Shown: positions 47,286 to 64,000 of the stretch, one piece after another
Numbering within the stretch: position 1 is the first letter of the stretch
How the letters are laid out: each line of letters opens with the position of its first letter
From: Emydura subglobosa
Lineage: Eukaryota; Chordata; Testudines; Chelidae
NCBI GenBank assembly: GCA_007922225.1
Contig: ML679959.1
Location: forward strand, 26,588,216 to 26,652,215
DNA length: 64,000 nucleotides
Direction: 5' to 3'
Notes under the pieces: generated by a model
Told to the model about the DNA's origin: nothing
Seen by the model: only the letters and a program-made list of their open reading frames with translations
Databases searched by the model: none
Program-made: the position numbers and the translations under genes

Positions 47286-48515
47286 TATTATAGAAACGCA
47301 GGGCTGGAAGGGATCTTAAGAGATCATCTAGTCCATCCCTCTGCATTAAGGCAAGACCAAGTTAACTTAGACCATCATTGACAGGTCCAACCTGTTCTTA
47401 AAAACCTACAATGATGGACATTTCACAAGCTCCTTTGGAAGCTTATTCCAGAGCTTAACTACCCTTATAATAAGGACATTTTTCCTAATATAAAATCTAA
47501 TATCACCCTTGCTGCAGATTAGGCCCATTTCTTCTTCTGCCACCTTCAGTGGACATGAAGAACAATAGATCACCATCCTCTTCATAACAGCCCTTAATAT
47601 ATTTGAAGACTTATCAGAGCCTCCCCTCCGTCTTCTTTTCTCCAGACTAAACATGCCCAGTTCTTGTAATCTTTCCTCACAGATCAGGCCATCTGAACCT
47701 TTTATCATTTTTGTTGCTCTCTCTGGACTCTCTCCAATTTGTTCAAATCTTTCCTGAAGTGCGGTGCCCAGAATCAGTTGCAGTACTCCTGCTGAGGCAC
47801 CACCACGGCCAAGCAGAGCAGGATAGTTACCTCCTGTGTTTTATATACGACACTCCTGTTAATGCCCCCCCAGAATATTAGCCTTTTGTGAGCTGCACTG
47901 TTGACTCATATTTAATTTGTGATCCACTCTACCCCCCAGATCCTTTACAGAAGTACTGCCATCTAGCCACCTCTTCCCGATTTTGTAGTTGTGCATTTGA
48001 TTTTTGCTTCCAATGTGAAGTACCTTGCATTTGTCTTTACTGAATTTCACCTTATTGATTTCAAGCCAATTCTCCAATTTGTCAAGGTCATTTTGAATTC
48101 TAATCCTTTCCTGCATAGTGCTAGCAACCCCTCCAGACTGATATCTGCAAATTTTATAACAGAATCTCCACTCCATTACCCAAATCATTAATGAAAATGT
48201 TGAATAATACCAAAGGACAGACCCTTCTGGGATCCTCTAGATATGTTCTCCCAGTTTGACAGTGTACCACTAATAACTACTCTGAGTACAGTTTTTCAAC
48301 CAGTTGTGTACTCACCTCATAGTAATTTAATCTAGAACACATTTTCCCTAGTTTGCTTATGAGAATGTCATGTGGGACTGTGTCAAAAGCCTTACTAAAA
48401 TAAAATATATAATTTCTACTGCTCTCCCCCCTCCACCAGACCAATAACCTTGTCCAAGAAGGAAATTAGGTTAGTTTGGCATGATCTGTTCTTAACAAAT
48501 CCATGTTGAAAGATA
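47286..48515 (-). mobile_element. CR1 LINE, 5' truncated, reverse orientation
   Basis: Its 3' end is at the low coordinate (the plus strand shows 'gcagggctggaagggatcttaagagatcatctagtcc'). On the minus strand the translation includes the RT segment GFVKNRSCQTNLISFLDKVI (about 48510-48450) and NKVKFSKDKCKVLHIGSKNQ (about 48060-48000). It ends with the CR1 C-terminal words LCEERLQELGMF-like and IIRVVKLWNKLPKELV. Frameshifts and stops make it inactive. Confidence 0.85.
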
Positions 48516-48699
48516 TTGGAATAAGCAAAGTAATGTACTTTAGAAGGAATAATTTGAACTACTATGCAGAGAACTAATGTACTATACAAACTACTATACA
48601 ATTACTATATTGTCGTCATCGTACACACTACTATATAGTTGTTGAATTACTATACAAACAAGAACATGAAATGTTAGGATGATAAAATTATATAAATAA

Positions 48700-49000
48700 A
48701 TGGTGCAACTTCACATGGAATACTGTATTGAGTTCTGGTCACCCCACCTCGAAAGAGATATCAGAAATACAAAAGACTTGGAGACAGACAGAAAATAATG
48801 GGATGCATGGAAAGATTTCCGTATGAAGGGAAAATGAGACTTGGATTGTATTTTGGAGCTGACAAAAGTAACAAGGAACATGTGAAAGATATACAGAATA
48901 CTGATGGGTGTAGAGAAGGTAAAGCATGTGCTCCTCTTACCCTCCCACATAATACAGAGCAAAGGGAAATTCAATGGCAGGATAAGCCGTAAAATATCCA
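48700..49000 (+). mobile_element. Older CR1-like (L3-type) fragment
   Basis: Contains 'ggaatactgtattgagttctggtcaccccacctcg' and 'gatatacagaatactgatgggtgtagagaaggtaaa', words of the ORF2 C-terminal region of CR1/L3-type elements. It is different in sequence from, and older than, the neighbouring CR1 copies. Confidence 0.5.
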
Positions 49001-49014
49001 TTACTGGGTTACTT

Positions 49015-51846
49015 GCTCTTTCCTCTGAAGGATCTAATATTGGGCACCATCAGAATGCCTGTTCTGAGGCCCAGAAGGGGGTGAGAGGCAGACCAGATGA
49101 AAGTCTCTGGATAAAGATAAATGGGGTAAAAATAGGAGAGATTTCATGGTCTCCTATAGGCCACCAAATCAGGAAGAGGAGGTGGATGAGACATTTCTAG
49201 AACAACCAACAGAAATATTCAAAACACAAAACCTGGTAGTAACGGGAAACTTTAACTACCCAGAGATATGGTGGATCAGTATTACTAGAAATGTTGTGTT
49301 TTGCTGTAAAATTTTGGAACATACTGTGGGACAACTTTTTATTCCAGAAAGTGGAAGAAACAATCAAAGGGACAGAACATTGTAGACTTTGATTCTGATC
49401 AACGCAGAAATTGGTAGCAAATCTGAAGGCAATTTGAGTGAAAGCAGTCATGAAATGATGTTATGAATTCTAAGGAAAAGAAGGAGTGAGAGCAGCAGAA
49501 TAAGGACAATGGACTTCAAAAAAGCAGACAAACTCAGAACTGGGAGGTAAGGTCCCATGGGAAGAAAACAGAAGGGGAAAAGGCGTTCAGGAGAGCTGGC
49601 AACTTTGCAAGGAGGCATTATTAAAAAGGCACAACTACAAAATATCCTAACGTGAGAGGCAGGTAAGAAGAATAGGAAGAGGCCAATATGACTCCATCAG
49701 GAGCTCTTTAACGACCTGAAAATCAAAAAGGAATCCTACAAAAAGTCAAAACATGGACAAATTGCTAAACAGGAATACAAAACAATAACACAAGCATGTA
49801 GGAATAAAATCAGAAAGGCGACAGCACAAAATGAGTGACACCAAGCAAGAAACATAAAAGACAATAAAGAGGTTCTTACATACGTTAGGAGCAAGAGAAA
49901 GACAAAGGGAAGTGTACATCCTCTACTTAGTGGAGAAGGACAGCTAATAACTGATAACAGAAAGCTGAGATGTTTAATGCCTATTTTGCTTCAGTTTTCA
50001 CTAAAAATCTGAAGGGTGATCAGATACTCAACTCAATTAATATTAACAACAAGGGGGAAGGAATGCAAGCCAAAATAAGGAAAGAACAGGTTAAAATATT
50101 TAGATTAGTTAAATGTATTCAAGATGGCAGGGCCTGATGAAATTCATCTTAGGGTACTTAAGGAACTAGCTGAAGCAATCTTGGAACCATTAGCAATTAT
50201 CTTTGAGGACTCCTGGAGGATGGGTGAGCTCCAGAAGACTGGAGAAGGGCAAATATAATACCCATCTTTAAAAAGGCAAACAAAGCAGACCTGGGGAACT
50301 ACAGACCAATCAATTAAACTTCGATACCTGGCAAGATACTGGAAAAATCATTAAACTATTGATTTGTAAGCACATGGAGGATAATAGAATTATAAGGAAT
50401 AGCCAGAACAGATTTGTCAAGAACAAAATCATACCAAACCAACTCAATTTCCTTCTTTGACAGGTTACTGGCCTAATGAATATAGGGGAAGCAGCAGATG
50501 TGATATATCTTGATTTTTGTACGGCTTCTGACACAGTCCCACCTGATAGTCTCATAAACGAACGAGGGAAATGCAGTCTAAATTAAATTAGTATAAAGTG
50601 GGTGTACAACTGTTGAAAGATTGTACTCAGGAGTTATCAATGGTTCACTGTCAAACTGGGAAAACATATCTAGTGGGGTCCCATGCTATTCTGCATTTTT
50701 ATTAATGATTTGGATAATGGAGTGAAGAGTATGCTCATAAATTCTGAGGATGATATCAAGGTGGGAGGGGTTGCTAGCACTTTGCAGGAAAGGATTAGAA
50801 TTCAAAGTGATCTTGACAAATTGGAGAAATCAACAAGATGAAATTCAATAAAGACAAGCGCAAAGTATTTCAATTAGGAAGAAAAAAATCAAATGCACAG
50901 CTACAAAATATGTAACAGGCTAGGTGGTAGCACTGCTGAAAAGAAATTGGGTATAGTGGACCGTAAATTTAATGTTTCAAAAATGTGATGCAGCTGTGAA
51001 AAAGGCTGATATTCTGGGACTGTATTAACAGGAGTGTCCTACATAAGGCACGGCAGGCAGTACCATGCTACCTGGCACTAGTGATGCCTCGGCAGGGTTA
51101 CTGTATCCAATTCTGGGCACCAAAATATGTGGACAAATTGGAGAGTCCAGAGGAGAGCAACAAAAATGATAAAAGGTTCAGACAGCCTGACCTATGAGGA
51201 AAGGTTAAAAACGGGGCATATTAACCTTGGGAAAAGACTGAGGGAGGGATCTGATAACAGCCTTCAAATATGCGAAGGGCTGTCATAAAGAGGACAGTGA
51301 TCAATTGTTCTCCATATCCACTGAAGGTAGGACAATAAGTAATGGCTTAATCTGCAGCAATGGAAATTCAGGGTGTGTCTACACTGAAAGCGGCAAATTC
51401 GCCACCGTCGGATCAATTGATCCGGAAGTCAATTTAATAAAACCACCTCTCCCAAAAGCATAGCGCTGTGTCAATGGGTACGCATTTCCCGTCGGCGCAG
51501 TGCAGTGGAGACAGCGTGCTAAACGGAAGTTGTGAAGTCGACGGGAGTTACACAAGCTACTCTGCGTAGCTTGCGTAACACCTGTCAACTGCCGCCGAAT
51601 TTCGCCGGCAGTAGAGACCAGGCCTTAGGTTAGATTTTAGGAAAAGCTTTCTGACTATAAAGGTAGGTAAGCTCTGGAATAGGATTCCAAGGGAATCCTC
51701 ATCATTGGAGGTTTTTAAGAAAGGTTGGACAAATCACTTGTCTGGGATGGTCTAGGGCTACCTTGGTCCTGACAAAGCGCAGAGGGGCTGGACATGAGGA
51801 CTTCGAGGTCCCTTCCAACCCTACATTTCTTGATTGTATGATTCTA
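49015..51846 (+). mobile_element. Long CR1 LINE copy, about 2.8 kb, degenerate
   Basis: On the plus strand the order is the end of the endonuclease (LVVTGNFNYPEIWW near 49230-49275), linker ([20 protein letters not shown] near 49742-49800), RT (around 50120-50760, with AFLLMIWI in place of the usual motif context), C-terminal region, and a 3' end 'ccttccaaccctacatttcttgattgtatgattcta'. Many stops occur. It is interrupted at 51371-51625 by a short DNA element. Sense relative to HTR2B. Confidence 0.8.
51371..51625. mobile_element. MITE-like inverted-repeat element nested in a CR1
   Basis: The ends 'gggtgtgtctacactg' and 'cagtagagaccaggcc' are imperfect inverted repeats of about 15 bases. The interior is CpG-rich (gtcgg, gccgccgaatttcgccggc) in contrast to its surroundings. 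CR1 sequence continues on both sides, which proves insertion after the CR1. No coding capacity. The superfamily was not determined. Confidence 0.75.
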
Positions 51847-52721
51847 GATGGACCACAAATTTTATTCAGATGGAAATTCCTATGTTTCACCTCAAGACTC
51901 GCTTCCTTCACAGCTAGCCTTTCAGTGCAGAACTCCACTTCTGCTCCATTTGTCCCTCAAATCATCAGCTTTATTTTAAATATTGGAAAATGACTAGATT
52001 TAAAAGACACACAAAAAAAATAAGATTATACACAACTAAAGCATATTATCTTAGGGTATTTCTCTGCTCCCCTTGGCCCTTCCCCTTAGCTCTTGGATCT
52101 TTTTTTTTGTTATCTGTTACTATGATAGGTCTAATGGTCTGAATCTACAAAGTCCAGAGAGCCCTCAACTACCTCAACAGAAGTTGAGAGCACTCAGAAC
52201 CTATTTGAACTAGATCCTTAGCTTAATTTTGTGGTTGTAATTATCAAGCATAGCTACGGGACTGTAGAAATGATAACAGCTTTTAAAAAATAAATACACA
52301 TATATATTGTAATATAGATTTCCCCTCTCCCTAGGCAAATGTGAGTTTAAGTGTTAAGAGAAAGAGTTAGGCACCAAACTGGGGCAAACTACCAGGGGAG
52401 GAAGGCTAGCCAAAAGCAGTAAGTATTCAGTTAGAGAGTCTCTATTGGTACCTAATGGAACTTGCAGAAGGAAATGCTTCTTGGAAAGCAATTCAAACCT
52501 GGGCAGGTACAAATCCAAAAGCCATTACACATGAAGTTCAGCTTTCTAGCCAACTGGAATCAGAGATCCACAGATTGGACTATTGAGACGATCCACTGTA
52601 CCAGGCCACTACACCACTGTACTGATACTATTTTTATCAATGGGCCTTCCAAGGAAAGCTTATTTTTCCCTGTGCTTTATGTAAAAACTGTCCTTTCCAC
52701 TGTGCATAGGTGAGAGAGAGG

Positions 52722-52746
52722 GACACACACACACACACACACACGC
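52722..52746. repeat. (CA)n microsatellite
   Basis: About 12 CA units ending in CGCG. Confidence 0.9.
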
Positions 52747-53949
52747 GCCAATCACAGTAGACAGTCACCACTACTTCCTTAAGATACAAAGGCTTTTTTT
52801 TTTTTTTTTAAGGTGGAAAACAACTAGCACCACAACACAGGACAGAAGAGAAGTGTCTCTCTCAAGTGAGCCCAGTCTCGTAGCTAGAGAGCAAGAGCCA
52901 TGTGTGTGGCATAACATCAGGCTATAATCATACGCTGGGCACTACAGAAGAGCACAAACACTTAATTTTCACTTCAGCAAGAAACGGAGCCCTCACCGCA
53001 CAAGTCAAAAATAGAGGTTTCTCAGACATGTAGGATTCATAATGGAAATTTCCAGAAGTGATTTATTTAAAGCCACCTGAAGACAGCGAGTCCCTTCACA
53101 AGAGGAAAGAGAGGATATAGGTTGACAGAGTTATGCTTTTATCGCACAGACGTTTTCTCCCCTTTTAAATTATTTAAGGTTAGTTTCTAACATGCGGTGA
53201 AAGAGAAAATTTAGAAATGTGACAAGTGAAAAATAAACCCCTTTGAAAATAATGATGCAGATCCAATATAGGCTGATATCAGTAACTTACGTGACTCCAT
53301 CCAGGAGATTTTTACGATCGCTACTTTGTATTCTTCTCTAGAGGCTTTATTTGTTTCTTGAATTTGAACATGTAAGACCAAGTCCTGAACTTCCTATAAT
53401 CACACAAGTAGTCAAACTGAAGTCAATGGGATTAATTTCACCCCTATGGTATCTTTTAATGTACTTGGGTACTTTTCTTCTGGATTTTGGTGGTGGTGGT
53501 GATTCCGACACTAGCAACAGTGCCATCATCATATTGTAATATTTCCAAACACTCTTGTAAAAGAAAAAATAGTTCAGTCTCGTATCAACAAAGGAAGAAT
53601 CCAGGACTTATCTACATTCTCACCTTGGGCATGGCTTTAACAGGGCCAGGATTCCATCCAAGACATTTTTCAAGATTTAAAAAATAAAAAATAAAAAATA
53701 AAAGCTGAGCAGGGGCTTGGAAGATGGAGATAATATGCAGAGCTATTGAGGTCTTGGAATAAATGGAGAGTATCTCATGTTGTTCAACAAGAGCCACAAA
53801 GGAGTATCTACAAGTGATGTCACTGGTTTGAATTAAACCCAAGTCAGTGATAATGCAAAATGCATTAACATCTCCTGTCTGATGGTCAATGTAAAAAGGT
53901 GTTGGTGACCTCAGTCTAGATGTGTACATCAGAAAAGTCAGCAGAGAGA

Positions 53950-55440
53950 GAAAAGGGTGCTGACGGAGTTGGTTGATGTGATTGCAGAGCCATTGGCCAC
54001 TATCTTTGAAAACTTGTGATGATTGGGGGAGGTCCCAGGTGATTGGAAAAAGGGAAGAAGGAGGAACCCAGGAATTACAGACCGGTCAGCCTCACCTCAG
54101 TTCCCAGAAAAATCATGGAGCAGGTCCCTCAAGGAATCCATTTTGAGGTACTTGGAAGAGAGGAAGGTGATCAGGAACAGTCAGCATGGATTCATCAAGG
54201 GAAAGTCATGCCTAACCAATCTGATTGCCTTCTATGATGAGATGACTGGCTCTGTGGATGTGGGGAAAGCGGTAGACGTGATATACTTTGACTTTAGCAA
54301 AGCTTTTGATACAGTCTCCCACAGTTTTCTTATCAGCAAGTTAAAGTAGTATGGGTTGGATGAATGGACTGTAAGATGGATAGAAAGCTGGCTAGATCAT
54401 CGGGCTCAACGGGTAGTGATCAACGGCTCGATGTCTAGTTGGAAGCTAGTAACAAGCGGAGTGCGCCAGAGGTCAGTGTTGGGACTGGTTTTGTTCAACA
54501 ACTTCATTAATGATCTGGAGGATGGAGTGGATTGCATCCTCAGCAAGTTTGCAGACGTGACTAAGCTGGGGAAGTGATAGATACCCGGTAGAGTAGGGAT
54601 GGGATACAGAGTGACCTAGACAAATTGAAGGATTGGGTCAAAAAAAATCTGATGAGGTTCAACAAGGACAAGTGCAGAGTCCTGCACTTAGGACGGAAGA
54701 ATCCCATGCACTGCTACAGACTGGGGACCCACTGGCTAAGCAGCAGTTCTGCAGAAAAAGACCTGGGAGTTACAGTGGACAAGAAGCTGGATATGAGTCA
54801 GCAGTGTGCCCTCATTGCCAAGAAGGCTAACAGCATATTGGGCTGCATTAGTGGGAGCATTGCCAGCAGATCGTGGGAAGTGATTATTCCCCTCTATTTG
54901 GCACTGGTGAGGTCACATTTCCAGTATTGTGTCCAGCTTTGGGGCCCCCACTACAGAAAGGATGTGGACAAATTGGAGAGTCCAGAGGAGGGCAAAAAAA
55001 ATATTAGGGGGCTGGAGCACAAGACTTATGAGGAGAAGCTGAGGGAACTGGGCTTGTTTAGTCTGCAGAAGAGAAGAATGAGGGGGGATTTGATAGCAGC
55101 CTTTAACTACCTGAAAGGGGGTTCCAGGGAGGATGGAGCTAGGCTGTTCTCAATAGTAGTAGATGACAGAACAAGGAGCAATGGTCTCAAGTTGTATGGG
55201 GGAGGTCTAGGTTGGATATTAGGAAAAACTTTTTCACTAGGAGGGTGGGTGAAGCCCTGGAATGGGTTACCTAGAGAGGTGGTGGAATCTCCATCCTTGG
55301 AGGTTTTTAAGGTGCGGCTTGACAAAGCTCTGGCTGGGATGATTTAGTTGGGCTTGGTCCTGCTTTGAGCAGGGGGTTGGACCAGATCTCCTGATGTTTC
55401 TTCCAACCCTAATATTCTATGATTTTATGATTCTATGATC
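53950..55440 (+). mobile_element. CR1 LINE, 5' truncated, 1.5 kb, relatively young
   Basis: Reading frames follow ORF2 well: NSQHGFIKGKSCLTNLIAFY and FDFSKAFDTVSHSF (54170-54330), then the RT core [20 protein letters not shown] (54458-54517) and KFADVTKLG, where intact elements have a second Asp. After it the region 54625-55347 is open for 240 codons ([20 protein letters not shown] and onward). The 3' end is the CR1 repeat tail 'attctatgattttatgattctatgat'. A TAG and frame changes near 54346 and 54577 inactivate it. It is the best preserved CR1 of the window. Confidence 0.9.
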
Positions 55441-57174
55441 TTGTGAGTGGCACACCAAAAGGTTACTTTTCCTGTCAACAAAAGGACTCCAATTCTACAC
55501 CATATGTGATGTATTCCTTTCCTAGCGAACATACAGCATAGCTTTGTCTATACTAGCACATTTCATAGCCATAGGTCATCCAAAAAGAGCTTCATTGAAG
55601 CTAGCAATGATGGATTTGAAGCTGTAGGGTAGACAAGACTCATTCATTTTCATCACTGTCAACCAACTCCTCTCAGGATGGTAATTTATGACTATGAAGT
55701 TTGCTAGTGCTAACACAGCATAAATTGGCTTCAGATTGCACATGGAAGTGTCCTCTACTTTTCATCCTCTCTTCCTTCATTTCTCATTCTGTCTTGCTAC
55801 TCTTAAACCTTCAAGTAACTCAAGAAATCAGAGTAACTAACAAATAGGGCTGGATTTTCAGAAAAGCCTCCATTCTGTCCCTATAAATAAATGGAGGTGC
55901 ATTTTATAATACTTAATCTCCACTTGATGAGGCCTGCACACCAAGTATGCTAAAAACTTCCCCCACAATTATTTTCACCTATAAAATCATACCTGCCATT
56001 ACATGCAGGCATAAAACCAAAAGGCCTAGCTGAAGTCCTTGAGAAAACGGGGTCCAAATGGTCACTATAGTGCAGTATAGCATTTCCTTGTATTAATTTC
56101 AGTTTTATTTTCATGGGCATGATATTGTTTATTCTTGTGATACTTTAAAGAAATGGTTAGGTGGGGGGGGTGGGGGGGGTATTACTGAACTCAATTTGTT
56201 TTCATTTCCTAAAATAATTTTTTTGGAGAAGATAAAATGTCATAAAGAGAGTCACAGTGAGACCCCGAGAGGCTGAGGTAACGTGATCTTCTGACCAGTT
56301 CCCTTTAAAAACATAAAAATACAAAATAAGGAGTATACATTTTGCTGGAAATTCTATTCCACTGTCTAAAATGCAGCTATAATGTATATGTGCCATGTAG
56401 ATGTGTCAGAAAAAATGCAAGTAATTCTCTGACATTTATTTTTCATAACATAGGCAACTGTATTAAGAAGTTGGTTGCTTGTGAATCTCCATCCCATCTG
56501 CTAGGGTGTATTGTTCACCATAGTTGAAAAAGTTATTGATGGCACATGATGGGAAGCAATTCCATGTTAAATTTAAAGTTTACAGAGCAAAGTAGGAATG
56601 GAGGGATTTTTAATTAACTATAAATAGATGCTGTGTTGGCCTGATCATCTCTTAAACAGTTCACTTTTTACTACTAGGAGCCTAATCTGGTTCCTAGACG
56701 GAAGAACAAGCTATCATGTTATCAATGTCATTTAATTCTCCATTCACCCTGGTGAAATCAGTACAAAATATATCAGCATATTATTAGTACTATATAACAA
56801 TCATTGTAATAAAATATTAATGTACATATTGAACAATGAGGAAAGAATGCACTACAAACAGATTCTATGAACTGGACTATAGGACCATGAAATGGTTAAT
56901 ATGCAACAAGTATGCATATTTTATTGTGGTCCTATTAATCAGGAAGTATTAAATCAAAAATATCTTCTTTGACATAAAGCTATCCTAAACTACTTTACCT
57001 GTAACGTGCATTGTTATTCTTAAGAGGTCACTGTTCAGGTCCAAGAAATGTCATACCTATTTATAAAAATATGTCCATAATTTATTAACAGCATAATTTT
57101 CTCTTCACCTCATACCTATGTGCATTCCAAGAAGTGAATGCAATTTCTTAAAATTAATATGGAATGAATCATGA

Positions 57175-57285
57175 CTCATTGGGGACCTGTGAGCATCAGC
57201 AATTCACAAAATGTAATGGTCTGATATACAAGTCAGTCTAAATGATCTAATGGTCCCTTCAGCCTTAAACTATGAATCTATGACC
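57175..57285 (+). repeat. CR1 3' end fragment
   Basis: Ends '...aaatgatctaatggtcccttcagccttaaactatgaatctatga', the usual CR1 sense-strand end. Only the tail is kept. Confidence 0.7.
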
Positions 57286-57769
57286 TCACCTACATCTGAT
57301 TATTACACACTTTACCCATGCGACTGTCCTCAGAAGTAAATTCAATTTCTGGGTTATAGATGGGGTGTATGATCAAGTTAGCAACTTTCAACTGTGTTGG
57401 AAGGTAAGAATAGAAAAAACTTTAAGTAATAAAAAGCAGCTATATCTAGGAAGGCTTAAAGTGACAGTGCATGCATTTAAAAGGATGTGTTAGCATACAC
57501 TTTTCTAAAACACTCCAAAGCTGACAAACTAACAGAAGAGTTTACATTAAATCTGAACTTTCCAGGGTTAACTGTGCTCATGTCGAGAGAGAGAGAGAGC
57601 GCGAACTACTGTGAACACAGTTATATACTGTAGTGTGAAGAGTGGTCATATACTGCATCTGCACATCCAGACACAGGGACAAGGAATGTACGCTATAGGT
57701 CTGGAGCAGTGAATAAATAAAAAAGGAAATAACCTTCGTTGGCTCTTTTCCAGCGCTAAAGAAACCCCA

Positions 57770-58313
57770 CTCATTTATTTCCTTGTTTTCAATCTTTGGA
57801 GCTGGATGAACTGGAATGAGTCAATCACCAAACAACGATAGCAGCAGACTGCAAGTTTTGCTAGCGAACACAGAGAAAACTGCACACAGAATGAGATGCA
57901 GGAGAAGAGCTGTAAGACACTGAAAAGACATGCGTTAAGTATGTAAGTAAGATTCCCCAAAAGAACTGAAGAAGAAAAAGAAGAATTAAAAAAAAAAAAA
58001 AAAATCAATGTGGCAAGAATTATTTTTCCCCTCCATTCAATACCAGCTGAAGAAAATACATACATGAGAAACCTGACTTTAAAAACAGAAGAAGTGAAAA
58101 TTTCAATCTCGAAGTATAAAAACAAATGGGAAGCTACGGACAAAAGTTTTTGTTTTAAGCATACTCCAAGAGGAAAGAAAAACTTGCCTTCAAGAAAGAG
58201 ATGTTAAAAATTATGCGCTGAAATCCGGCATGTGATGAAAAAGAAGATCAAACTGCAGAAGAAATTTATCCCTCCCAAACCCCCAGGGAAACAAAGTCCA
58301 AGAAAAATCTGAG
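57770..58313 (+). other. HTR2B: Possible noncoding first exon of HTR2B
   Basis: A purine-rich stretch upstream of the HTR2B coding exon ends in a perfect consensus splice donor, GAG followed by GTAAGG at 58314. In mammals HTR2B has a noncoding first exon. Possible acceptors for the coding exon are at 58967 (cgacttttcacag) and 59080 (tttcatttttaag). The start given here is arbitrary, and no convincing TATA or other promoter element was identified. Confidence 0.25.
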
Positions 58314-59099
58314 GTAAGGCTTTCTTCACAGAAAAATCACAACAAACCAAATCTAGCAAATATTAAAACATATCGCTGGGCATGTGGCAGTGGCTGTTTA
58401 AAGTATCTGCTTGTACCAGGGAAAAGCAAGTATTAAGTCTTGAGCAGAGTTTAGACCTAGGAGACACTGTGTTTAGTTAGTCTTGCTCAAGCCTTCAAGA
58501 AAGTGAGCTCCAAACACACAGAGGATTTTACTTGTCCCTCCCACTTAAATAATGGGAAACTTTAGATGTTTGAGTTCCATAAATTGTCTATGACTCCCTT
58601 TACTGTTAGCAGCGCTCTGATCTTCATCTAATGAAAGAGGGACTGTAGACATTAAAGAAATCTTCTATGTCATTCACTACGATGTTCTGGGGGACAATAG
58701 CTTCTTGGGGGAATAATATTCTTAATAGGGAAAATATAGGTATTGTACTCTGCCTACACTCATGCTAATGTAGACTAGACATTCAGAGGAGGAGTTGTAC
58801 ATACACATACACAGTACAAGCATCTTGTATTTTGCACTTTGTAAATAAAAAATGATGCAATCTGCATATTTTGTATGTAGGGGGAACCTTTCGGCATGCA
58901 AGTTCACACACCATATTTCCTGCTGTAGGAAGACGCAAGCAACTAAAAAACTGTCGACTTTTCACAGCCACTGAATTCTCTCATAAACCCTTCTGAAACC
59001 TAAGCTTTTCTACGAGAGGAACCAGATCACTGGACCCTACCATCCAGAGATGGACCCAAATCAATACTTTCATTTTTAAGAGGTACGTGCAACCAGTAA

Positions 59100-64000
<4,901 letters not shown>

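Overview
The window is vertebrate nuclear DNA, most likely from a turtle or a related sauropsid. Exons are short and widely spaced with GT/AG borders. Most interspersed repeats are CR1 LINEs, DIRS-like tyrosine-recombinase retrotransposons, MIR-type SINEs and hAT-type DNA repeats. No Alu, L1 or other mammal-specific family was seen. The turtle assignment is inferred from the repeat set, not proven.

Two genes can be supported. PSMD1 (26S proteasome non-ATPase subunit 1, Rpn2) runs right to left on the minus strand. Its last eight coding exons lie at 40126-40012, 35907-35791, 19611-19509, 14351-14182, 10194-10102, 8283-8191, 5746-5600 and 2775-2629. Joined in that order they keep frame and encode about 328 C-terminal residues: the end of the proteasome/cyclosome repeat region, a conserved C-terminal domain, a Lys/Glu-rich KEKE stretch and the acidic tail that binds Rpn13. 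A 3' UTR of about 1 kb with a candidate poly(A) signal follows on the left. The upstream exons, about two thirds of the protein, were not found and are presumably beyond the right edge.

HTR2B (serotonin receptor 2B) lies on the plus strand inside the next PSMD1 intron. Only its first coding exon (59232-59580) is in the window; it covers the extracellular N-terminus and the first two transmembrane helices. In human, HTR2B is also nested antisense in a PSMD1 intron, so the arrangement appears conserved.

The introns are full of decayed repeats. The 16.2 kb intron at 19612-35790 holds two DIRS-like elements of different sequence, each ending in a snap-back inverted repeat, and a 47-bp tandem repeat that runs into a 400-N assembly gap. 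The segment 47.3-55.4 kb is a pile of CR1 copies, one carrying a nested short inverted-repeat DNA element. A compact doubly palindromic element lies at 60398-60541, just downstream of the HTR2B exon. No RNA gene, CRISPR array or prokaryotic system was seen, and nothing amounts to a new molecular system. The DIRS terminal hairpins and the HTR2B start-codon question deserve the closest second look.
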